A DNA stretch of 64,000 bases, taken from Adiantum capillus-veneris. Its lineage: Eukaryota; Streptophyta; Polypodiopsida; Polypodiales; Pteridaceae. The translations under genes and the position numbers were made by a program. The notes under the pieces were generated by a model. That model had not been told where the DNA came from. It did no database searches and saw nothing but the letters and a program-made list of their open reading frames with translations. The stretch is taken from assembly GCA_014529385.2 (NCBI GenBank), contig CM043968.1, forward strand, positions 127,805,018 through 127,869,017. Direction: 5' to 3'. Below, piece after piece: positions 44,007 through 54,032 of this stretch (positions within the stretch are counted from its first letter, which is position 1; every line of letters starts with the position of its first letter).

Positions 44007-45186
44007 TGTAAGTGGGTCGCCCGCGAGACAGACATTTGTAGCATAGCTATCTGGCACTAACATAATGTCAATACTCAAGGAAGTGACTCAGATGGGGCAC
44101 AGATACTCTTTGAGGTTGTCAATCTCAAGAAGTGAACCTAACAAGCTGACACAACTTAGCAAGCAAATCAATCATCAATGATCAGGGAAATCTGCCTATG
44201 TCCTTCCTCACCGCTCTAGGTCATCACGCCATTTCGGCACTCGAATGGACTCGAAATGCAATGAAACTTTAGGGGAAGGTCTACGATACCAAGGGGCGCT
44301 ATCTTAGCAAGTCTAGTCACAATCTGACAAGGTACCGAAATCACGATCCATCATGAAAAAGGTCCTGAAAACTGCAACGGGTCTATCCAAAAATGTCACC
44401 CTATGGTCTAAGAACACTCTCCTATGGTCAAAACGTCATAAAATAGTGATTTAATCACTCAAATTTGCAATTAAGCCTCACTAATGTGTAGTCACAACTC
44501 GGGGGGTTCACTATGTGTAAAACTACCATATCACGTGCGTTCAAGACATGTTTGTAAGACCCCTTATCTATGAATTTTGTTAGGAATATAATATACCCTT
44601 TTCTTTTAAAATCTGTAAGTTTTTTTCAAATTTGAAATACTAATTTCCTTTTTTATATATATTTATATAAGTTTCAAAAACTTTAAATACCCTTCTGTTG
44701 AACTCACGTAATAGTTACATTTTTATTAGGTGACCTCCCCGGGAGTCACAAACCACAACAAAAGTGACAATGCTTACACTTGAATAAAAGCGCAAAGAGA
44801 GGGGAACACAATGCAAGTTTTGGAATTGAAAATTGAGTACCCAATCATTAGAAAAGTTAATTACAAGTTGGAGCAGCTTTGTAGCTTGAGCATATGTTTT
44901 GTAGAGCTACCTCTTCTCCAAAGATAAGCCTCCTTTCACATTAACGTTATTGACATTTATACCTAGGGATTTCTAAATGACTAGTTGCCAATGACTAGTG
45001 GCTAGCTCACACGGAATATTACAATCATCATGACATGATTACAACTCAAGCAATTGACCTCCTATTCTGGAATCAAGATTTACATAGAGTATCACTACAC
45101 TAGCTCGGGAAAATAATAAGAGTGCAAATGTGGCTTCCGGCTATGTGTCTGGCCAGGTGGGTGCTCGTTCGGTCAATCCCATAACA
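44007..45186 (-). repeat. 3' LTR of E, enlarged by a MITE
   Basis: 1180 bp against 901 bp for the 5' LTR. Most of the excess is the 246-bp MITE at 44,498-44,743 plus its duplication. On minus it runs from TGTTATGGG to CCCACTTACA. Confidence 0.88.
44498..44743. mobile_element. Mutator-like MITE, copy 1
   Basis: 246 bp with imperfect terminal inverted repeats CTCGGGGGGTTCAC and GTGACCTCCCCGGG (11 of 14 match), flanked by AGTCACAA on both sides (44,490-44,497; 44,744-44,751). Absent from the other E LTR, which proves an insertion. AT-rich interior, no ORF. Related termini to 62,858-63,029. Confidence 0.82.
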
Positions 45187-45199
45187 TTCTCCCCTTCCT
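45187..45199 (-). other. Polypurine tract of E
   Basis: AGGAAGGGGAGAA on minus, directly before the 3' LTR. Confidence 0.75.
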
Positions 45200-47933
45200 A
45201 GCTCATGTCGTCCCTTGCCAACGACCATTTGCAGCCTTGTTGTTAGGTTTGTCTGCAGCTGTGTCTTCAAGGTTGGTCTTTAGCTTCGGAAGAGCTTTGC
45301 CGTTGATGACACTCCTCCCTTCCTTGAGTTATTCATATCTGCCATGTTGTTGATACGTGACTTGATCTTTGATTATCGAGGAAACTTTTCTTCTTGTTGT
45401 GCATTTGCCTCTTTGTTGCCAGTCTTAGCCGCCGTAAAGATGGATGTACTTGATGTTTTTGAGCTTGTAGTCCTCTTTGTGGCGTGGACGTTATGATGGG
45501 TTTGATTTCAAGGTCCACTACAATTTGAATTGTCTGCAGTAGGTAGCCAATGTTGAAGCACTGTGTGAGCTACGTATGATTATTATTGATAGCTCGCTTG
45601 CTGAATTTGTCATTGCTTGTCATTGTAGGCCATTCTTCATTTTGCCATTGCTTGTTGAAGCTTTGTTGTTGTCCTTGAATGGAAGATATACTCTTGATAA
45701 GTACAATGGGATATGTAGTTGTAGCTCCAAGTCGTTGACGATAGATTTGGGTAGCCATTTCCTTATTGCTGATGTAGACGGAATATATACAAGATGATGA
45801 TGAGAGGGTTTCTAGATTAGGATCTAAAACCAAGATGATCAAAGGGAAAAACCCCTGTGGAAAAAAAGTGCCTTTGGTATACGCTCTTATTGTGGTTGAG
45901 AAATTCCGCTTGAAGTACCTGTCAGGCAAGTGAGTACTTGGGAGAAACAAAGAAAGAGTGCCTAATGCAAGTGTCAATTATGGGACACTCTATATACTTA
46001 TGAGATTTTAAAAAAAAAAACAATAGCATGTTGTGTAAGAGATGGAGTTGATGGGTGCTTCAAGGAACAAATGTAGCACATGTGACATCAAAGGACGTCG
46101 CAATAGCTTCCATGGATTTTTGTTGTAGAAGCTTCTCCACTCATATTTCATTGTGCTTAGTGCATGAGTGTCTTTTGGACCTTCTCCTTTTTTCACCAAA
46201 CATAAATTACATAGACTTTGACTCTTATGCCCACATATACCAGCATGAGCGACACAACATAAATATGCTCAACTCTTTCAGCTTGAGTAGTACCTAGAAT
46301 ATCGAAGATGCTTAGACCATATAGAATATTACATGAAGCTTTGGGACTAACGCCTCGCTCATTTAGTGGCTTAGCTACCCGACTCTGACATTTATGCCAT
46401 GTATGTTTAATGGAAATTTGGACTCACATGTTCAAGGCCAAAAACTCAATTCCATAAGTTCTAGAAATTTAGGCCTCTTCCATTGTGTTGGTCTTTGGAT
46501 GCCACCATTTTTTCAAGTAGGTTGGCAAATTTTGGCTCCTCTTGACTTGCTTGTCGTATGTTCACACTGCTTTGTGAAACAAGTCCTTCATCTCTTGTAG
46601 GGACTGATGTAGCCTTTGCGTTAATTTCCATGAGAAGCGATTGTCAATAGGTGTGGTTTTTTGTGATCGATTTTCCACAAACGATTTTGGAACCCACCTT
46701 GTATTTGGTCCGTGTGTGATCGTCTTTTGCATTTTCTCCTTTTGTCAATGACTTGATGGACACTAGACTTTGGTAGCCAGATCTAATTATTTTCTTTGTA
46801 GAAGCCTTGATTTTGGAGTAGATGACAAGGTATCCATCTAGAGATTGTAGCAGCCTTGGTTGCAATTGGTTGGCTACTAGTTATCATTGCTTACCTTTGG
46901 GTAGAAGCTTTTGCTGCATGATTTCTCTTAGTTGTTCCAGATTGAGCTACAACTTTTGGTAACCATATTTGAGTGTTACCTGCATAAAATCCTTGTGCTT
47001 CGAGTAGCTTGACTAAAATCATCCTTCGCTTCATCTGTCTTTCTTGGGTAGCTTCATTGAAGTCATACTTTGGCACCCATAATTTTCACGTTGCTTCTTG
47101 GAAGGTCTTTTCTCTTGCTTTTTTTTGTTGCTCTTTTGCCTCATGAGTTGTTTGTTTTCTGTTGTTGATAACTTGGCTTACTCCTCACAGAACTTCTTTC
47201 TTGAGGTGAGCAGATCCAAACTATTACTTTAGGCCTTCTGGTCCAAACATTAGTGTTTCCTTGGAAGTAGCCCTTAGTAATGATTAACTCATTTGATGTT
47301 ACCTACCCAATGACCTTTGGCTGTTGAAGTTGAGCCCGTGCTTGATGCATCCAAATTGGATCTGTGACTTTGATGTGCTCTTTTGGATACCAACATTTGG
47401 TTGATACTCTTCGTCTTCTTTTGGATTATTTTTTGTGATGGAAACTTTGGTTGATAGACTTTTTGTTTCGGTTTCCATTGCACTGTCGATGGTTTGGCTC
47501 TTGATGTAGAGGCTTCATGGGAATTTTGATGGAGGCTCGTTGAAGGTAAATTTGTCTAGCGAGGTTAATCTTCTTCATCATTTACCTTAGCTTTACCTTT
47601 TTCCATGATGGTTGGTTGTTTCTTGTTTGCATGTACCTGAAGTTCCTCTAGGGCTTTTAGTGTTGTTGTTGAACATCTTCCTTGTGGTTGAAGAAGATGT
47701 TCCTCTAGCTTTTTGTCAAGATCGGAATCTCTTCAATATGATGGAAGTTGATTATGTGGAAAGTATCTTTATACTCCCAAGTACTCAACTTGAGTATGGC
47801 TTTTGCCATGACAAAACTAGGAATTGAGATTTTTGAACTTGTGTACACTGCTTCTTCTAGCTCTTTGTTTGGTGGCCTTCCCATCATGATCCACGTTCGA
47901 TAAGACATTAGATTCTTTTTTGCTTCTGGATAT
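45200..47933 (-). pseudogene. E internal 3' region with W-x-P-K repeat remnants
   Basis: Heavily decayed on minus. Short frames carry a motif repeated about every 110-190 bp: LLEAQGFYAGNTQIWLPK (47,016-46,963), LLQNQGFYKENN-stop-IWLPK (about 46,830-46,770), KLWVPK (about 47,080), YFQGNTNVWTRRPK (about 47,270-47,230). The same motif is found in J's tail (36,214). A Lys/Glu-rich frame (47,950-47,705) precedes them. No enzyme domain is recognised. Probably a relic of an additional 3' ORF. Confidence 0.5.
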
Positions 47934-48190
47934 ATTGTTACCATATACATGTGGTACTGGTGTGCATGAACACATTAGGACCGATGGGGCATTTTTTCCC
48001 TCTTTAGGAGGTCCCCCCCCCCCCCCCCCCCCCCCCGAGCATTGTATATACGCCCATCACTCTAAGGCTATCTATCTTTCCATTGCACACTAAGTAACAC
48101 ACTCTCTATTGTGTGCCTTGAGCTTCCTTCATCTTCTCCAAGCTTTGTGCGTTTCTCTGCAACCCTAATTCCAACAATTGGTATCAGAGC
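47934..48190 (+). repeat. Captured Ty1/copia LTR end and PBS, antisense inside E
   Basis: On plus, from ATTGTTACCATATACATG to TTCCAACA (48,176), aligned with the minus LTR at 50,826-51,102. TGGTATCAGAGC follows at 48,179-48,190, the usual initiator-tRNA-Met PBS of copia elements. It is 5' truncated and contains C24 and a TATATA box (48,045-48,050). Its position inside E shows acquisition by E or insertion and decay within E. Confidence 0.8.
48013..48036. repeat. (C)24 homopolymer in captured copia LTR
   Basis: 24 consecutive C just upstream of the LTR TATA-like box. The sister LTR has 33 G on plus at 50,964-50,996. Confidence 0.95.
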
Positions 48191-49890
48191 TTGCACAATG
48201 GTTTTTGATATATCACCTGTTTTTCTCCCTTTTGACCAAAATTTTTCGGTTTTTTTTTTCAAATTTGGACTTAGGGATATGTTTCCTTGTGTATGCACTA
48301 CTAATCTGGAAAGTTTTAGGTTAAGCTGCTACTATCGGTACATGGATCGTGATCCATGTTTAGAGCCCAAATTGACTTCTCATGGTCCCATCAGATTCAA
48401 CATGATTAGTAGGTCCTATGGTATCAATTTTTTTGAAAGTGGACCTCTGGATTGAAATTAGGTCAATTCTCACACTTTCTCAAAGTACTTGGGAGTTCTG
48501 GGCTTTTGGTTTGGTTTTTGATATCCAAATTCTGTTTTGAAAAAAACACTAGACTCCCTTTGATGTCCTCTAGCTATAATACAAGTTTTGTCTCAGTCTG
48601 TGATGGGCGAACATGGATTGCGATCCATGTACCTCTATGTCAGATGGTAATGAAAGTTGACTCATAGCTTGCCCTTGGTCCACTGATCCTTGCTGTATGG
48701 TTTTTGTGTGATTTGAACATGTTTAGGTCAAGAAAAAGTCAATCCCTATGTCTGTTTTAGGGTTTTCATCTTGAATTGCCTTTCGACCCAACTTTTGTGG
48801 CAATGCTTCTTTTGGGACTTTTGTTCACAATGGTCTCCGTTATAGGCTAGAAAATATTATGTCCAAAAATTCCTCAAGGGATCATGTATTACGATCCATG
48901 TTCCACGACTTTTGGACTTGATCTTTGGTATTTTGTGTCTGCTTTGCGGTTTTGGCTATCTGGCAAACATTTGGTGTTTTGATCAACTTTTTGCAATTTT
49001 TTGCTATGGTCCCTTTCGGCAAAGTTGTTCCACTAGCTATTAGGGATGTACTTGTCAAATTTCAACCCTAATTGTCAAAAAGTACATGGATCGCGATCCA
49101 TGTTTGACAACATTTTTTCATAAATTTTGTTCTGCGGGTTCTCTATTCGCTTTAGAAGTCAAATCTCCCAAAAATTTTAAAAACCCCAAATTTTATGTCC
49201 ACAATGCCTGTTATGTTGTTTTTGCCCTAACAGTCAACCTTGATGTGATTTTTGAGTTTTTCTTTCAAGCAAACTTGATAAGAGAAATATCCCAATGATG
49301 CTCACTGTCACTAATGAATTTTCTATCAAATGTTCTCTGGGCTACATGGATCGTGATCCATGTTCCTCCACAAAATCTGGCAAACTTTCCAGATTGCTTC
49401 TAGAGAGTATGTTGATGCCCTTGATCCATAATTTTTTCAACTTGGACCACTTTTGAGGTCTCTACCATCAATTTTTTAGAATTTTAGAGTTATGGTTGTT
49501 TTGACCAAAGTATGGTTTTCAGCCTTTCCCCCCTCAATCTTTTAGGCCAAATCTGATGGTGGTAGTTTCGACTTACCCTACTTCTAAGTACAGAAATGAA
49601 ACATGAAATAAAAACAAACAAAATGATACAAAATAAAGTCGAACAAAAAACGGAATAACACTCTGAAAGCATAAAGAAAATCGAAGAATGAAATGCTTTT
49701 GACTATCTCACTCACAACCCTCTTTACCGCTCAAGAATAGACCTAGCAAGTCCTCGCCTTCTAGACTCTACCAAACACTAAACCCCGTGTCTAGCTACTT
49801 CACTGCTAAAGTGTAAATGGAATGGAAGGCAAATCTTCAAAAAAGAACGCTCTAAATACACAATAGGTCACTCACCATCTAAGGATCATA
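48191..49890 (-). other. 5' leader of element E
   Basis: T-rich on plus, without a credible ORF. It carries the five-copy palindrome array (48,340-49,363). Confidence 0.65.
48340..49363. repeat. Array of five palindromes in E leader (core ACATGGATCGCGATCCATGT)
   Basis: Copies at 48,340-48,359, 48,611-48,630, 48,882-48,901, 49,084-49,103 (perfect) and 49,344-49,363. Spacing is 271, 271, 202 and 260 bp. The non-perfect copies differ mostly at the central CGCG (CGTG, TGCG, TACG), as expected from CpG deamination. The arms are otherwise conserved while the sequence between copies is not. Confidence 0.9.
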
Positions 49891-49908
49891 TCCCCGGCAA
49901 TGGCGCCA
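49891..49908 (-). other. Primer-binding site of E
   Basis: TGGCGCCATTGCCGGGGA on minus, adjacent to the LTR end CTAACA, tRNA-Asp-type like that of D. Confidence 0.75.
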
Positions 49909-49909
49909 A

Positions 49910-50810
49910 TGTTAGTGGGTCGCCGCGACGGACGTTGTAGCATAGCTATCTGGCACTAACATAATTTCAATACTCAAGGAATTGACTTAGATGGGGCACG
50001 GAGACTCTTTGAGGTTGTCACTCTCAAGAAGGGGTGAACCTAACAAGCTAATAAAACAACTTAGCAAGCAAATCAGTCACTCAATGATCACGAAAATGTG
50101 CCTATGTCCTTTCTCACCGCTCTAGGTCATCACGCCATTTCGGCACTCGAACGGACTCGAAATGAAACAAAACTTTAGGGGAAGGTCTAGGACACCTAGG
50201 GGCACTATCCTAGCAAGTCTGTTTGCAATCCGATAAGGTACCAAAATCACAATCCATCATGAAAAAGGTCCTGAAAACTACAATAGAACTATCAAGAAAT
50301 GTTTCCCTATGGTCTAAGATTACTCTCCTATGGTCAAAACATCATGAAACAATGATTTAAGCACTCAAATCTGTAATTAAGGCTCACAAACGCGTAGTCA
50401 CCAACCACATCAAAACTGACAATTCTTACCCTTGACTGAAAGAGCAAAGAGACAGAAACACAATGCAAGCTTTGGAATTGAAAATCGATTATCCAATCAT
50501 TAGAAAAGTTGACTACAAGTTGCAGCATCTTTGTAGCTTGAGCGTACATTTTGTAGAGCTCCTTATTCTCCAAAGATAAGCCTCCTTTTACACAAAGGAT
50601 ATTGACATTTATACCTAGGGCTGTCTAAATGGCTAGTGGATGGCTCACACGGACTTTTACAATTACCATGACATGATTACAACTCAAGTAATTGACCTGC
50701 TAGTTTGGAATCATGCAGAGTATCACTACACTAGCTCGGCAAAGACTACAAATGTGGTGGATGGCTACGTGTCCGGCCAGGTGGGCGCTCATTTGGTCAA
50801 TCCCGTAATA
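49910..50810 (-). repeat. 5' LTR of E
   Basis: 901 bp on minus, from TATTACGGG (mutated TG) to CCCACTAACA, followed by the PBS. It aligns with 44,007-45,186 throughout except for the MITE. Confidence 0.88.
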
Positions 50811-50825
50811 GTCAAGCTCAACAAT

Positions 50826-50964
50826 TTTTGGAATTAGGGTTGCAAGAAAACACACACATCTTGGAAGACGAAGGAAGCTCAAGGCACACTACAGAGAGTG
50901 TATTACTTAGTGTGCAATGGAAAGATAGATAGCCCTTGAATGATGGGCGTATATACAATGCACG

Positions 50965-50998
<34 letters not shown>

Positions 50999-51102
50999 CT
51001 TTTAAGGAAGGAAAAATTACCATGATGGTCCTAAGTGTGTTCACACACATCACTACCACATGTATATGGTAACAATTATCCCATGGAGTGATGCGGTCAA
51101 CA
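50826..51102 (-). repeat. Ty1/copia LTR between F RNase H and M leader
   Basis: 277 bp on minus from TGTTGACCGC to TTCCAAAA. It lies about 50 bp after the F RNase H stop, so it could be F's 3' LTR. On its other side, after a PBS damaged by about 5 bp (ATTGTTGAGCTTG against ATTGGTATCAGAGCTTG), it continues into M's leader and gag across E. One LTR therefore again sits between two internal regions. No strong PPT is seen before it. Confidence 0.7.
50964..50996. repeat. (G)33 homopolymer in copia LTR
   Basis: 33 consecutive G on plus (C on the LTR sense strand), at the same LTR position as C24 at 48,013. Confidence 0.95.
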
Positions 51103-51149
51103 AGAGTTGTCACATGAGTAAAGGGAAGTGCCATGCCCCGAGGACATGA

Positions 51150-51702
51150 TCAATCCACAAAGGGGAGTAAGCTCAAAGCTTTGCCGAAAGCTTCAAACTT
51201 CTCACGAGAAAATTCCTTTGTGAAAATATTTGCAAGGTTGTCTTGTGTTGGCACATAAGCAAAACTGATCTCTCCTGTTGAGAGCTTGTCCCTGACATAG
51301 TGATAATGCACCTCAATGTGCTTTGTGCGAGAATGAAAAATTGGGTTCCTTGCAACTGCCAATATGCTCTGGTTGTCAGTGTAGATATTGTTGGAAGTGT
51401 CCTGTCCAACACCCAAATCAACCATAAGGCCTCTGGTCCATACACACTCAATTGTAGCTGTGAAGACCGCCATCATCTACTCAACCTCACAACTAGAAGT
51501 GGCCACAGTAGGTTGCTTCTTGCTCAACCATGATATAGATGAACAACCAAGCATGAAACAAAAACCACTTATGGACACTCGCGTGTCAAAAAAACCAGAC
51601 CAATCTGAGTGCGAAAAAGCATGTAAGTATGGCGGCAATGATCCCCCCTTGGGATAAAACAAGCCAAGATGTAAAGTGCCACTCAAGTAGCGGAAAATCC
51701 TC
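51150..51702 (-). pseudogene. pol: Element F RNase H and C-terminus of pol
   Basis: On minus: VKRIFRYLSGTLHLGLFY, then SDWSGFFDTRVSISGF (RNase H start), SSCEVE (about 51,480; a stop breaks the next codons at 51,477), then DNQSILAVARNPIFHSRTKH and the end near FVD at 51,153. These are the standard copia RNase H blocks. The part upstream is separated by element G and continues in frame at 59,255. Confidence 0.85.
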
Positions 51703-51707
51703 TTGAC

Positions 51708-51915
51708 TGTTGGGGTGTAGGCCAGGTGGCCGTGGGAAACCACCCTTGTACACTTGATTTTCCCTATTCAATATAGGGAGAGAAAGAGGAAGAGTTGACT
51801 CTTCTCTTTCTTCTCCACTAACCCACACAGTGGCTGCCTGTGCATCTTCCCCTTCCCCATTTCTCTTCTTCCCCTCTCTTGCACACACTCCGTACACGCA
51901 CACGCGTACTCATCA
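51708..51915 (+). repeat. 5' LTR of G
   Basis: 208 bp, TGTTGGGGTG to ACTCATCA. A short, CT-rich LTR. Confidence 0.95.
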
Positions 51916-51917
51916 AT

Positions 51918-51929
51918 TGGTATCAGACC
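51918..51929 (+). other. Primer-binding site of G
   Basis: TGGTATCAGACC, close to the copia tRNA-Met PBS TGGTATCAGAGC. The last match is altered. Confidence 0.8.
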
Positions 51930-52789
51930 GCCATGTTGTCGGCTTCCCCTCCCTGGCTAACCGTGTGTGCACCAACCCCGAACTTGAGAGCTTAAGGCAA
52001 GCAAAGCAGAAGATCTTAGAAGGAATTGTTGTTCCCCACTCGGCATGTGTAGGTACTCCAAACTTGGATCTTGTCTTGGAGGTAATCTCTGCAGAGAAGT
52101 CGAGCAAGCTGTGGAGTTCAAATCTGCAGGTGAATTGAGAAAAGGGAGAATTGGGCAAGTGAGTGCAAATTCCAAGGCTCGAGGAGAGGGAATCTTGAAG
52201 AGAATCAAGGCAGGCCGAGTTGAGATCTGCAGATCGAGGAGTTGCACAATGGGAGGAATCAGGAAGGCAAGCTGAGTTGAGACCGTGAAGGGAATCCGGT
52301 GCCCATCAATTGGTATTTGCTCAACTGGAGAAGAGGGGGAGTCGATTGGTTTGCAATCAGGAAGGAGCGGAGCCGAGTAGAGAGTTTTTAATTGAAGGCA
52401 ATTGATGAGCAACAAGGAAAGGCTTGGGGGATTTGCAGCCGGCAGCGGGCAGTCCGAGCATGGTATCACAGTATCACTGTGTGCTTAACCATTAGTAGAT
52501 AGGAACGAGCTGCAGCAGAAGATAAAGCATTGCAATGGGGGGAATTGACGGGCAGCCAAGTCCAAGAAGCAGGGCTATGAACACCTTGGCAAAATTTGGG
52601 CAATGAGCAGTGTGAGCAGGGCACTTAGAGAAGTAATTGGGCAGTGAATTGTGGGGAAATTGGGTGCATCTCAGGCTTAGAGGGAGCAGCCGAGTGATAG
52701 AATAACGCACACACTTGGAGAAGCTTGAGCAAATTGGAACAAAACAAGAAGTCAAAGCAGGTGAAGGCTTCATCTTTTGCTTCTGTGGT

Positions 52790-52824
<35 letters not shown>

Positions 52825-53098
52825 CTGTGCAGCACTGCAGACAAAAATCAACAAGCCTTGTGAATCGAGGCAAGGTGGATAATGCTGGCAAAGGGCTTGG
52901 GGAATTGAAGGCCTTGAGTAGCTTGGGGGGGAGCAGAAGCAGTCGAAGACCAGTAGAGCTTGCACACACACACACACACTCAGTGGGGGCTCCATCGGGC
53001 GACAATTGGGCAATTGGCGAGCTTGTGTACACACACACACACACACTCAATTGCAACCTCGGGTAATACCGTGCGATGATCTTGTGATCGTGATGGTA

Positions 53099-53138
<40 letters not shown>

Positions 53139-53500
53139 GAGAGTAGCTTGGGGGGAAGCATAGCGACTTGCAGAATCGGGTCGGGCTTTGCCTTGTGATA
53201 GCACCAACTGCAGGTCGTTCCCAGCACGCGCAGACACTTCGATGTGTAGCAAGACGTCCACACACACACTCGTTCTCCCTCGGATCTCAGAGAGTCGCCC
53301 AAAATTGATAAGAATGAGAACTCTGCATAATCGACAGAGAAGCAGAAGGATTCAATTTTTTTCGGTGTGACCCTTTAAAACTTCTTTGTGTGCAAGGGGC
53401 TATTCCCGCCCAAGGTCCTCGACAACCCGATCATTTCCCGACTACAGCCTTGACCCGGCTTGGACCTAGGGTTCAGCAGAGCTACGAGGCTCGGAAGAAT

Positions 53501-53502
<2 letters not shown>

Positions 53503-53573
<71 letters not shown>

Positions 53574-53584
53574 GAGAGAGAGAG
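53503..53584. repeat. (GA)n microsatellite in G leader
   Basis: About 40 GA units with one TG interruption at about 53,571. Confidence 0.95.
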
Positions 53585-53736
53585 CTTGACACCGTGCTTG
53601 CGAGCCAGCACAAGCAACTGAGTTCGACAAACTTTGAGAGCAATCTTCACAGATCAAGAAAAATCTGCAATCGTTACCGATCCGACTCGGTATTGAACGC
53701 TCGAGCATTGGCGTTTTACAGCTATTCGGCTAGCCA

Positions 53737-53756
53737 CTTCCGCCCGGCGGCGGAAG
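53737..53756 (+). other. Hairpin 1 in G leader
   Basis: Perfect 8-bp stem CTTCCGCC / GGCGGAAG around CGGC. It is preceded by TATTCGGCTAGC and followed by repeated GACATC/GACACC motifs, as hairpin 2 is. Confidence 0.75.
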
Positions 53757-54012
53757 GCGACATCGACATCGACACCGCTCATGCGCACCGGCTCGACACT
53801 CCTCATTGCGGTGGATTTCCGACATCCGACCCACACTGGGCGCTTCCCCACACGAGCGTGTTCTCGCGATCGACGACCATGCTTGCGACATGCGCGGGTG
53901 AGGTACCTCTGTCATAGAGGAGTGACACCTGACATCGGCACCGAGCGCACCAATCGCCCTGTACGACACAGTTTTCGGATACGACACCTTTGGCGGCTAT
54001 TCGACTAGCATA

Positions 54013-54032
54013 TTTCTGCCCGGCGGCAGAAA
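54013..54032 (+). other. Hairpin 2 in G leader, covarying with hairpin 1
   Basis: Perfect 8-bp stem TTTCTGCC / GGCAGAAA around the same CGGC loop, preceded by TATTCGACTAGC. Two base pairs differ from hairpin 1, and both changes are compensated (C-G to T-A). Confidence 0.75.

Larger units (their letters stand above)
44007..50810 (-). mobile_element. Element E: complete, coding-poor chimeric Ty3-type LTR retrotransposon (TSD GTCAA)
   Basis: Both LTRs are present and flanked by GTCAA at 44,002-44,006 and 50,811-50,815. Order on minus: 5' LTR, PBS, leader with palindromes, a copia LTR plus PBS in antisense, W-x-P-K tail remnants, PPT, 3' LTR. No gag, RT or integrase is recognisable, so E would have to move in trans. 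It is inserted in the leader of M. Confidence 0.85.

Noticed and set aside
52492-53302. Cys-Val repeat ORFs on minus in the G leader
   Set aside because: Translations of CA/GT microsatellites with no domain.
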